Part shown: piece after piece, positions 1 to 9,374 of the stretch
Position numbering within the stretch: the first letter of the stretch is position 1
Layout: every line of letters begins with the position of its first letter
The notes under the pieces: model-generated
Seen by the model: the letters and a program-made list of their open reading frames with translations, nothing else
Database searches by the model: none
What the model was told of the DNA's origin: nothing
Translations under genes and position numbers: made by a program
DNA from: Ophiosphaerella korrae
Taxonomy: Eukaryota > Ascomycota > Dothideomycetes > Pleosporales > Phaeosphaeriaceae
Direction: 5' to 3'
DNA length: 64,000 bases
Assembly (NCBI GenBank): GCA_028456385.1
Contig: JALNQF010000137.1
Span: 56,632-120,631 of the forward strand

Positions 1-222
1 CCCACGGTCTTGCCATTGTCCACTCCAGACTGAATTCTCGTTCAAAGTAATCTTTTCTGTAGCGGTTCCATACACGGCTGCCGCAACGCGACCATTACCA
101 ATGGGGAGCGATGATGACAACCCACTCCCTGCAGTATTGAAGTAGAGGTATCGCGATGGATCCCATTGTGCATACGTCAATGGAGCTCCAAAGAGCGTAA
201 GAAGACAGGCGTGTGCGCGCAT
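1..222 (-). CDS. GH95-type alpha-L-fucosidase, N-terminal part, runs off the left edge
   Basis: The reading frame opens with ATG at 222-220 and stays open for 74 codons to the window edge, so only the N-terminus is visible. Residues 1-18 look like a secretion signal (hydrophobic CLLTLFGAPLTYA). They are followed by W-D-P and then by the hallmark of the GH95 N-terminal domain: SLPIGNGRVAAAVYG at about residues 38-52 and L-N-E-N-S-V-W-S-G at about 60-68. GH95 enzymes hydrolyse alpha-1,2-linked L-fucose, for example from xyloglucan side chains, and fungal members are secreted. The gene is divergent from the DUF5695 gene and shares a 1.08-kb spacer with it. The catalytic residues lie in the missing part, so activity cannot be judged. 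Confidence 0.85.
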   Translation of the reverse strand, partial: MRAHACLLTLFGAPLTYAQWDPSRYLYFNTAGSGLSSSLPIGNGRVAAAVYGTATEKITLNENSVWSGQWQDRG

Positions 223-1306
223 CTCGTCTGTAGTGCACAAAGTTTCGCAGACGCATGTAGACAGGTGAAGCAGGAACTATGTTAAATACATGTACCAGAC
301 ATGGTGTATTCTCGACAGATAGCCTAGCCAATAATTTATGGTGCTCCTAGATCGGAGATATTCCTCCAGTAGGGGTTGATTTACACTTCCAGTAGTATTG
401 GCTAATAAACTTGTCGGTTAATTGATCATGTACTCCGAAGACCTGGCAACGTTTGGGCATCGTGATGGCCACACGCCACCAAGATGTCCATATTAAGGCT
501 AATGTCTGGAGATTAGCGTTAGCCTAGCTTCGACACCCCGCAAATTCTGTAGTAAATGGACCGAGGAAAAATCCCCGCTCTAGGATTGTTCCGTCGTCAG
601 GGACGGTGTCATATACCTAATTACTTCGTACTGCTCTATTCTTCCTTTGCGGATTATTCGTCTCGGAAGTGCGTCATGACTTTTTAATTCCCTCCCACTT
701 CTTAATCGAGCTTCCTAAACAAGAGCCCTCATCGATGAATACAAACGAGTCGGGTCATTGAGCACTGGTGTTGAGCGGGTCGTGCATCATGAAAATCGTT
801 ATTTCCGCAAGCGGGTGAGGCTGAACGACTGCCACACTTGCGGGGGTCGGTCCTTCTCTTCGCGCCTGGTACGGAGACGTCCTAATAGTCCTGGGCTGCA
901 TGTGACGACTCAGACAACGCGGCCTTCAGTGTCGCAGCCTGCAGAGAGATCCTCCTTGACTACTTATTGGTTGCGAAGAGCCTATACTTTCTCCTCTTAG
1001 GATGGCGGAACAATTTCTGGATCAGGAATCACCCTAAATTGAACGCCTTCCTAAATCGCCCACTTGGCTCCCTAACCTGGTAGAGCAACCTACATAGCAC
1101 ACACAATGCGCGGAGAATAACCAACTTTGGCAAAGTTGACAAGGTAGTCTATTGCATCTCTACGATTCGTAGATCACGCTACCTCGATGCATTGGTAGGG
1201 ATTTACCCGGAGCTATTCGTTATTAGCGCCATGATGTTATAAGGTATGGACCATTATCCATGGCGTTGTTTTCTCAGTTTTGCGACCTTAGAATCATCGT
1301 GTCACG
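223..1306. other. Divergent intergenic/promoter region
   Basis: No convincing gene is seen. The block separates the GH95 gene from the DUF5695 gene. It contains the GGCTAR cluster, a 17-bp near-perfect palindrome at 1122-1138 (8-bp arms caactttg/caaagttg around one base), and a TATAA at 1238-1242, about 65 bases before the DUF5695 ATG. Confidence 0.6.
324..524. promoter_or_regulatory. Cluster of four GGCTAR motifs (possible XlnR/Xyr1 sites)
   Basis: GGCTAA or GGCTAG occurs at 324-329 (minus), 400-405 (plus), 498-503 (plus) and 519-524 (minus), all within 201 bases just upstream of the GH95 start. GGCTAR is the known recognition site of the fungal hemicellulase activator XlnR/Xyr1. Chance predicts roughly one match per kilobase on both strands. 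Regulation is inference. Confidence 0.35.
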
Positions 1307-4074
1307 ATGTTGCGGCGAATACTTGCCTCATTGGCCGCGTTTCCCCTCTTCGCTCAAGTTAATAGCCAGGACAATCTAGGACTGCAAGCTGGTTTTATAT
1401 CATTCCGGGGAGAAACATTAGGCGGTCTCATCGTAAAGGCATCCCAGACCCTCGCGTCTCTCAACTCGAGTAGCACGAAATTCGACTTCCTTCCATCCGA
1501 TATTCTCTCTAAGCTCGCATTCAATGGCGCACATCACATAGGCGACATAACAATCCGATATCGCAAAGCAGGCTCACAGCCTTGGATAAGCATCGACTCT
1601 GCTCTTTCTAGAAAGCCTCTTGCGGCGTTGGGAACTCTAGGTAGGGATGTCCTGGCGGCCGCCAACTTACAGCCCACGTTACCTAGTGGATTGCCGTTGA
1701 ATATCTCGAGGGAGTGGCTGCAGTATGATGGGGATCTAGCTCTTCGCTTCAACATCACCAATACCGCCAGTGGGATTATCGAGCTAGGGAGTCTAGGTCT
1801 GCCAATCAATATCAATAACGTCTTCACTGGTCGCACGGCCGAAGACACGCAGCAAAAGTGTTCGTTAGCAGACCCATACATTGGCCTTGATGCTGGGTAT
1901 GTCCGCGTTACTCATCTCCAAGGGACCGGTGGCGCTCTAGTGATTACGCCTCTGGGGAAAACGGCATTTGAAGCCTGGCGCTTCCTCGACGAACCGCAAG
2001 GAAATTTTGGGTACCGATCTCAAACGTACGAGGGGAATTATGAATGGCAGGTTCATAGCCTTGCATATGCACAAAATGAGTGGAATCGAGCTACGCCCTG
2101 GAATTCGCCAACTTCGAAGCAATTGCTGCCTGGAGAGACGTACTCGATTGGGGTTCGATTTTCTCATACTGCAGATGTTCAACGAATCGAAGAAACCGTT
2201 TCGCATACGAATACCCCAGTCGCGATAGGGATTCCTGGTTACGTAGTTCCATTGGACTCAACTTCCAGGTTGTATATCCAGCATACTTCACCGGTAGCGA
2301 AAATCAATGCTGGTGAGGCCTTCACGGTGACTGCACCTAAAACGCCGGATGCTGCATATAAACTCACTCCAATAGCGTCAGCATGGGGAAGATGCCGAGT
2401 GACCATCTCCTACCAGGACGGAAAAACTCAAACTGTTCATTATTTCATTACAAAAGCTGCGCCGTCTACGATAGCTGATTTGGGTCATTTCTTCACTACT
2501 TCAGCCCATTACACCAATACTTCAGATCCGTTCAATCGCGCACCTTCTATCTTGTCTTACGATCGAGAGGTAAATGCTATCGTTGAACAGGACCCAAGAG
2601 TATGGATTGCTGGCTTGAGCGACGAAGGTGGTACTGGGGCTTATTTAGCCGCCGCGATGAAGCAATTCGTTCAGCCAACTGCCCGAGAGGTCACGGTCAT
2701 TGATGACTTCGTCCATGACACTATAGTAGGCACGCTTCAACGAGATGGATCGTTCGGAGTTGTAGCGAGTTCCTTTTTTTACGAGCCGGGAGCGGTCAAT
2801 TATAGCTACAATCCCGCTTTCCAGTGGGGTTCATGGACATCCTGGAATCGCCAAAGGGCATACACGACAAGGCGAGCATACAACTATGTACACCCAGTCG
2901 CAACTTACTGGGCCCTTTACCGAATTGCGAGAGATTATCCTGATCAACGGCTACGAGCAGATTGGTCTTGGTACCTAGGGCGTGCATTCAACACTACCCA
3001 ACACTGCTTAGCTAATAGGTCCGCAAACTGTGATTATGGCCTCGTTGGTCTAATGGGAGAATGGGTGTTCGGAGAGCTGCTGGCAGACTTAAAGCGAGAG
3101 GGTATGGCTGAACAAGTTAAGTCACTAGAAGCTTCAATGCGGTTTCGCGCAGAACGATGGGAAACAGAGGCAGTGCCTTACGGGAGCGAAATGGCATGGG
3201 ATAGCACAGGTCAAGAAGGTGTTTACTATTGGACCAAGTAAGCCTCCATGTTTGGGTCCTTGAGCTTGTCTAGGAGGCGCAACTAACTCTTACGCACAGA
3301 TACTTTAACCTTCCCAAAACTCCAACGAAGACAATCAATAGCATTCTTGCATATATGCCCACAGTTGCACATTGGGGCTGGAATGGAAACGCACGGAGAT
3401 ACTGGGATTTTCTCTACGGGGCGAAGATTCAACAAATTGAGCGACAAATCCACCACTATGGCTCAGGTCTCAACTCCCTACCGGTCCTGCACTCTTTTGA
3501 ACAAAGCCCCAACAACAACTTATACGCGCTTCGAGTCGGGTTTGCAGGGAATTCTGCGCCTCTGACAAACATCGACCGAGACGGCTTTGCATCGGCAGCT
3601 ATGCATTCGTTTCCAGATTTGCTGAAATGGGACCCGTACTCTGGGGATTATGGGCAAGGCTTTCTAGGCTTGGCTTTGGGACAGGGTGTGTACATCATTC
3701 GCGATCAACAGTACGGAGACCTCGTATTTGGTGGCGATATCGATGACTCAACTTCGGATGCAGCATCCGTAGTGGTACATCCAAAGGATGCTATGCGGAG
3801 GCGCGCTTTTCTCTCCGATCTGGGATTGAAAATTGAACTGAGTGCAGGTGCGATACAACAAATTACTTTCAACAAAGTTGAGCAGTCGGTGACACTTCAA
3901 ATCTCTTCTTCTGTAATCAATAGCGCACTCAAAGCCAAGTCTGCTATCATTTGGCTAACTCAGACGAGCTCAAATGGTGGTCAGTTTACAGTCAAGGGAA
4001 GAGGAAATAAGCGTAATGGATGGATCGTAGATCTGACGTCTGATTCAACTAGTATCAGTATCACTAAATTGTAA
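1307..4074 (+). CDS. Secreted DUF5695-family protein (glycoside-hydrolase-like), two exons
   Basis: Exon 1 is 1307-3237 and exon 2 is 3300-4074, giving 901 aa. The intron at 3238-3299 (62 bp) has GTAAGC, a CTAAC branch site and ACAG, and joins as AA|A TAC (Lys-Tyr). Residues 1-20 form a likely signal peptide (MLRRILASLAAFPLFAQVNS). The protein matches the layout of DUF5695 proteins of ascomycetes and bacteria: an N-terminal beta-rich half, then an all-alpha half with repeated aromatic and Trp-rich helices (WSWYLGRAFN; EGVYYWTKYF; HWGWNGNARRYWDF; SGDYGQG). The family has no proven reaction but resembles six-hairpin glycosidases, so action on an extracellular glycan is inference. Several N-x-S/T sites fit secretion. 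A TATA box lies about 65 bp upstream and the coding sequence carries no RIP stops. Confidence 0.8.
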
Positions 4075-4545
4075 TGTAAAATAACCTATGATTTCAAAAC
4101 CACCCTAATTATCTCCAAATATAATTCCAAGTTCATGTGGCTAGATACACAATTTCCTTGATGCAGTAAACTGGAACAACCCTGGGCTATTCAAATATTG
4201 ATGAGCATTCAACGTTTATCGCTCTGCGTATCAAAGCCAAGCGACGGTTTTTATGAAGAAATATACATTTTATGAAGGCCAATTGCATGGCGTTCCGCCA
4301 GTTTATTGTCCACTAGCCAATCAGTAGGTTCAGGCTACTAAGTTAGTGCATTCAACTTGTTGCAGGCATCAAACGTGGTGATGCACATTTGTCAAGATGT
4401 GCATCAAGAAGTTGTCAAAGCTATTAACACATCACGGTTGAGCCGAGGTAGCCTTTTGCTAATGAATCAATCAAGCGCAGAATTTGTAGGCAAACAGAAA
4501 TAGAGTATTTAAATATCTGTCTCTCGTCAAGCTAGCATCAAGATC
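4075..4545. other. Convergent intergenic region
   Basis: This is the 3' spacer between the DUF5695 gene and the methyltransferase gene, which face each other. It is AT-rich with no supported gene. A short inverted stretch around 4380-4415 repeats gatgcaca/tgtgcatc and could be a 3' hairpin. Confidence 0.5.
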
Positions 4546-5404
4546 CTAGCTGCTTTGTGGAAGGTACACACTCATCCCAAAGCCATTGGCGTAGGGCAGT
4601 GTTGAATTCTGGAACCCATTTTCCGGTGCACGCAAGTAAGCCAACAAATCCCTGTAGCCTTTTGCGCCTGATATAATGTTGTCCGTCAGGATGACCGCTC
4701 CTCTCCTCAATCTAGGTTGGATTGTCTTCAATGTTGGGAGAGCAAGCGCCGACCAAACTAGACATCATTAGTTAGCAAAATTTGCTAGAGCATTTGCGCA
4801 ACACAACAAAACCAGTTGTATTTCAACGTTACGCGACGCAGTTTCAACAATGAATGATTTTGTGTCTCGACTTACTGTCAAGGAGGAGAAGGTCAACCTG
4901 AGGCACATTTTCCTTCAAGGTTTCCAGTAGGTCACCTTCTCTCAAATCGATCTGCTTTTCCACAATTTGACCACACTGTTTCCAATAGCTCTTTGCCACC
5001 GCAGCCTTTTCAGGCTCTTTCTCCGTCGCAATCACTGTGCCTTGTTTCCCAGTCGCAGCCGTAGTTTGAGCTACCGCAAGTGCAAGGTAAATGGTGCTTA
5101 CACCAAAACTTGTTCCCGCTTCGACAACATTTGTGGCTCCCATGGCGTTGATCAACTGATACGCAAATTCACACTTATCCTGGTCCAGGGCGACAAATTT
5201 GTCTTGCATGAGCTTGTCGAATTCGTTCTGTGGGCTTTGATTTGACGATTTATCCTTGAGGTCGTCCATAACTGTTGAAGAGAAGACTTTGCCAGTTTTG
5301 GAGATGGCAGCTTCTTGTTCCAATGAAAGCTTGTGAAGTCGAGACAAAAGCTCTAGGACATGTGGCGGGGCTCTGAGAGTTGTAGTGGATGACTCAGAGG
5401 CCAT
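4546..5404 (-). CDS. Class I SAM-dependent O-methyltransferase (CCoAMT/YrrM-like), two exons
   Basis: Exon 1 is 5404-4876 and exon 2 is 4757-4546, giving 246 aa. The 118-bp intron (4875-4758) has GTAAGT, CTAAC and TCTAG. The start chosen is ATG at 5404 in a good context (caatATGG); the frame is open further upstream but has no other ATG. Visible Rossmann motifs are V-V-E-A-G-T-S-F-G-V-S-T (SAM-binding motif I), an acidic E-K-E-P after beta 2, L-R-E-G-D-L, V-D-L-L-L-L-D (motif IV) and R-R-G-A-V-I-L-T-D-N. These match small fungal and bacterial O-methyltransferases that act on catechol-like or small secondary metabolites. The natural substrate cannot be read from sequence. No biosynthetic cluster partner is seen beside it. 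The gene has no in-frame stop although the neighbouring pseudogene is RIP-damaged. Confidence 0.85.
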
Positions 5405-6038
5405 ATTGTCAAATTTTCTTTGCTTCAATGCTTCAAGCAAGGCAAAAGGAACGGATCCTAATGATGCAGGAATTATTGCAGGGAGAACGAGGGCTTATAA
5501 CTTTTAATGTAATGTTGCCAAGAACTGCATAAGCTCTCAGCTGACCACAACACGGCAGCTTGAACTATGCATTGAATAGCTGTAAACGTTATGACTTAGG
5601 TCGAGTGACAAATCTTCATCATCTTCGTGCATGCTGATATACATACACAGGGTGCATTCGATTAAGATAAAAGATGTCCATCCAATAGTATTGCTGATGA
5701 GACCTGTTAGAAAAGCGGCGTAAATTCCGGCAACTTGTCTGTTGGATCAACGTTTACCCGTAAACGTCAGCGACTGCGATCGCTATTCAACAACTTCATC
5801 ACAATCTCCGTTCGTCGGTGGTCGTTGCCTGACGCAGCATGTAATCATGTGTACTGCAAGAATTAGTATTAAAAGAGCAGCACTGGTAAAAAGGTTGGTA
5901 AAACCCAGACGTGCAGACCAACACACGATGCGACCACAGGTAGTGACTTTTTGATACATTGTCTGCATAGTGGGTAAAAACAGCCATTAGTTGCAAAACA
6001 TCGCCCAGGTTAAGGACAGTGATTTGCATTGAATGACC
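5405..6038. other. Intergenic region upstream of the methyltransferase
   Basis: No gene is supported. It should contain the methyltransferase promoter (TATA-like ttataac near 5497) and the 3' flank of the membrane-protein pseudogene. A short minus-strand frame at 5783-5968 encodes one hydrophobic stretch but lacks any other gene-like feature. Confidence 0.45.
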
Positions 6039-7760
6039 CTATATATATTCTTGGGCTAAATGATGCGTCTTTCCGCTTTCATCGTCTCTCTGATGCTCGA
6101 TTTCTTCATGCTCTGCCCGCTCTTCCGCACCGCTCCCAAGTGGCATTACCAAGCGGGGATGATCGCGATTTGTGATATCGAGAATACCAAGATTTTCGCC
6201 TTTAGTTAGTGGATAATCATCAAGGGCCGCTTTTCAGATTGGTAAGAGGACCGACGCCAGCATTATTGGGCCCCCAATAGAGAAGATTATCACGATTCCT
6301 ATCACATTGAATGATGTGAATGAATCATTTCTGATTTTCTGATTATTACAGATGACTCGCGCCAGAGACGATGCGCCAGGTGAATGAAACTGGGCGAAAT
6401 CTGGAATGATTGGGCCAGTTGCTTGATCAAGCATTGCTCGTTGGAGGTCGGCAAGGGTGAATTTGAACTAGTGTTCAAGCTCTAATTCTCACTAGTTACT
6501 AGGTAAGGCATACTGCCCAAGCGGAGAAAGAGTGTCGCTGGCCAGCAGCGATCCGCCTCGCAGGGCGGCAACGAATTCCGAGAACCCATTTGCCATATTC
6601 GAGATCGCGGATGCCGACCAAAGAAATGCCTCTCGTTGATTTGTATTGCGGAAGATTGAAGATGATGCCGTCGTCACAGCCTCAAATATGCCCTGCAAAG
6701 GCGTACAGCTTGTGCTGTTATTTATCATGGGGTTGCAGAATTAGTATTGCTAGACACATGCAAGAACGCGTACTGGCTCATCGCTTACATATACCGGCGT
6801 TTCTGCTGACAAGATAGTTATATTGAGGGGTCCTCTTAACCATGGGTCCTCTACCGGTGCGAAGAAGTATATGTCGTTTGACTCGAGGAATATTGTACTA
6901 ACATCTACATTAGAAAGACTCAGTTCGGGGATTGGCTTCCATGTGTTAAGAGGAGTGGTGTAGTTATTCTCTGGTACATCATACATTGTGTTGATTCCAT
7001 TTGAGCGTCAGTGCCGGTGAATCTTTAGATTGAATCACGAAACGTATGAAATAGTGTATTCATTGCCTAGCTTTGGTCCTTTGACACTTTCACCGAGGAA
7101 CTCGGATGTGAACCCTTGCTGAGCATCTTTACAGTTTCTTCGGTCTCCTCCGTACCAAAATTGTACAGTTTTTGGCGATGAAGTAGAATTCATACAGGTG
7201 AAACTATTGTTGAGTATGGGGGCACATTCATTAACAGTTCGATAGAGAAACCTTTGTGATGGTGGTGCGTTGATGCCCAGGTCAAAGTGGCTATTGAGAA
7301 ATCCCGAATCAAGGCGGAGTGCATCATGGGAGGAACGACATATTCGGTCTTTTCCTGGAAACAGACATTCAATTGTTTTTGTCATCTGCACCGGAAGCGC
7401 ATTGCGAAGGAAGGTCCGGCAGTTATCTGCCGAGCCGCCATTTTCATAGCAGTTTGACGCATAATTTGCGCTCGCCCTCACGCAACTAGCCAAATATGTC
7501 TGAACTATACCACAGTTCTCAATAGTAAACAGAGAAGAGTTGAGTACAGTGCATTTGTCGCCGATTACAAGAACTCCGCCGCCCCTAGATGTAGCCACTC
7601 TCGAAGAGAAGATACCAGCAATAGCAAATGCACTAAACGTTATTAAACTAATGACCAATGGTATAAGAGTACGCTTGTTGGTTTCGCGTATCCTATGTCG
7701 GCGCCACGCCTACGCTGTTCTTGACGATCTCCAAAATGCTGTTCCGCTGATATCTGAGTT
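6039..7760 (-). pseudogene. Broken fungal membrane protein with SHxxLGINA-type ectodomain, nine in-frame stops
   Basis: A single minus-strand frame runs without shift from about 7760 to the stop at 6041-6039 but carries stops at 7712, 7037, 7010, 6752, 6743, 6494, 6491, 6470 and 6236 (first base). The parts between them are clearly one protein: AWRRHRIRE, a membrane helix and GIFSSRV, a Cys-rich ectodomain with F-L-N-S-H-F-D-L-G-I-N-A, then T-W-K-P-I-P-E-L, F-C-N-P, S-C-T-P-L, a second membrane helix, and K-G-E-N-L-G-I-L-D-I near the end. This pattern belongs to a large unnamed Dothideomycete/Eurotiomycete membrane family. Most stops fit Gln>TAG/TAA, Trp>TAG/TGA or Arg>TGA at positions where the family has Q, W or R, which is the RIP spectrum. 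The segment after 6236 looks shorter than usual. The 5' end is unclear. Confidence 0.75.
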
Positions 7761-8357
7761 TCGAAGTGTTGCTTGTCTCTGATGGTAAATTGCGCCCTGG
7801 GAAGAGCCTACCGAAAACCCGATGGGTGGCAAAGGCAGCGATCGACTAAAAGCATGATCCGGTAAACGTTACGAAGAGCGCGAGGAAAGCGATTAGGAAG
7901 CCTCCATTCTGTAATGTTGTTGTGAAGTTCAACCCAGCAACAGATCCTTGCGACCAGTTGGTCCATACACCGAGTTAGATTGAGTCGCTTCGGGGAGCGA
8001 TCTGGATAGATTTTGATGTCATTTTGTCCTCCAGACACAAGACGACTGAGTTGAATTTTGGAGTAGCAGAGTTCGCTCAATGCTAGGTGCCCTTACCTGG
8101 GTACAAATACATTCAGGAAGAGTATAACTAGTTGGACAACTAGTTCATTGGTCCGGGCAGACAAATGGTGCTACAAATGTTATTGAATTAAAGCTTTGCT
8201 TCACTTGACTGGGGTGGAAATCTATATCGGATCAGTAGCAATACTAGAATATCACCAGGGGCAACGTTAGGCGTCCAGTGCAGTGTTAGCACGGTTCCAT
8301 CAAGTGCGCGGGTCACTCGGGAACAGCCGACAGGCTGATCCGTGAGACCCTGGCGTA
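7761..8357. other. Intergenic flank of the DNA transposon
   Basis: No secure gene. The 5' end of the membrane-protein pseudogene may extend into 7761-7865. The last 170 bases (8188-8357, minus strand) carry an open frame that would continue across the transposon target site into 39011 and beyond if the insertion were absent. Confidence 0.4.
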
Positions 8358-8409
8358 CCGTGTCCGTGCACTCAATGCGCGTGTTCACTCAATGCGCGGG
8401 GAACATCAA
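8358..8409 (+). repeat. Left terminal inverted repeat of the Fot1/pogo element
   Basis: The first 40 bases match the reverse complement of the right end exactly; two mismatches occur in the next 12. Each end contains the 13-mer cactcaatgcgcg (or its complement) twice, a plausible transposase-binding repeat. Confidence 0.92.
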
Positions 8410-8445
8410 ATGCCTCAAACTTCAATACTACACAACTCCACCAAT

Positions 8446-8916
8446 ATGAGCCCAATTGATGACGCGTTGGCGGAAATTGAATCGCGAGAGCCAGGAGAGG
8501 GTTTTTCGTATACGAAGATTGCTGCTGAGTATGGTGTTGTACGCTCTACGCTGACAAGAAGACACCAAGCTGTTACGGCGTCGCGCCTAGCCAGTGCCTC
8601 TGCACGTTAAAAACTCAGCCTACAACAAGAGAAGGAGCTTGTACAATACATAGAAGGGCTGTCAAAGTAACGTATACTACCTACACGAGAGATAATACAA
8701 AATTTTGCGTTAGAGATAGCCAAAGAGCTAGTAAGCGAGAGCTAGGTTACTCGCTTTATCAACCGACACAACGTCTATCTTATCTTACGCTAGACGACTG
8801 GCATAGATCGCAATTACTACTAAGCTAATTTAGAGGCTAAATACAAGCTATACTTTGACTACCTATAGTCAAAAATTACTAAGTATTGTATTAAGCTACG
8901 TCACACGTATAATATA
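8446..8916 (+). pseudogene. Fot1/pogo transposase, piece 1 (N-terminal HTH region)
   Basis: Starts at ATG 8446 (MSPIDDALAEIESREPGEGF) and gives 157 codons. The first part is a Psq/CENP-B-type helix-turn-helix (Y-T-K-I-A-A-E-Y-G-V-V-R-S-T-L), followed by a second DNA-binding region ending in V-T-R-F-I-N-R-H. The first stop is at 8608, where CAA became TAA; later stops are also Gln or Trp codons changed to TAA/TAG. Codons before 8600 are unmutated. The piece ends at the atata duplication of element 1. Confidence 0.88.
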
Positions 8917-9374
8917 TGTTACGGGGCTACCTGCGTCGACTGCTGGTAGCTGTTGGGGTGTTGGTGGATTGGGAGTTGATGGTAAAGCTCGTGTGGGTGA
9001 TCTGCAATAACTAATATCAATAGAAGATGTTTTGCAATTGTCTTGTATTGGCGTTCCGTGGTCAAAGGATTGAATTGCCGATGCTATCCTAATGATGCGC
9101 ATCGCTACTAACTATATAGTAATAATATCTTAGCGGCTTTGTTGCTTCGTGTTTACTAAGATCGCGAATTTACAAATTCGTTACATAATGGCTTCGCGAC
9201 TTTGTGTTTACTAAGATCGCAAATTTACAAATTTGTTACGTGTCTATATTGTAGTTAGCTTCCTAGTCAAACTTATTATCCTATAGGTCGTTACCCTACT
9301 TATCTTATGCTTCGTTAGTAGCTAAGCGTAGACTAATTAGTTCTATCTTAGTTTCCCTTGTTACTACTATAACA
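8917..9374 (-). repeat. 3' LTR of element 1 (outer 200 bp almost free of RIP)
   Basis: 458 bp. The outer bases 8917-9110 keep TGG, TGC and CAA triplets, whereas the paired LTR at 22551-23008 shows TAG, TAC and TAA at the same positions. Two central repeats contain taagatcgcgaatttacaaa-like units (9157-9240). Confidence 0.9.

Noticed and set aside
758..1000. 80-codon plus-strand frame
   Set aside because: No ATG start at its beginning, no domain, and it sits in a divergent promoter region.
5783..5968. Minus-strand frame with one hydrophobic segment
   Set aside because: No second feature, no intron logic, and it overlaps other short frames; it could be a remnant of the neighbouring membrane gene but cannot be shown.
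7808..8080. Minus-strand 90-codon frame
   Set aside because: No recognisable motif; could overlap the unclear 5' end of the membrane-protein pseudogene in another frame.
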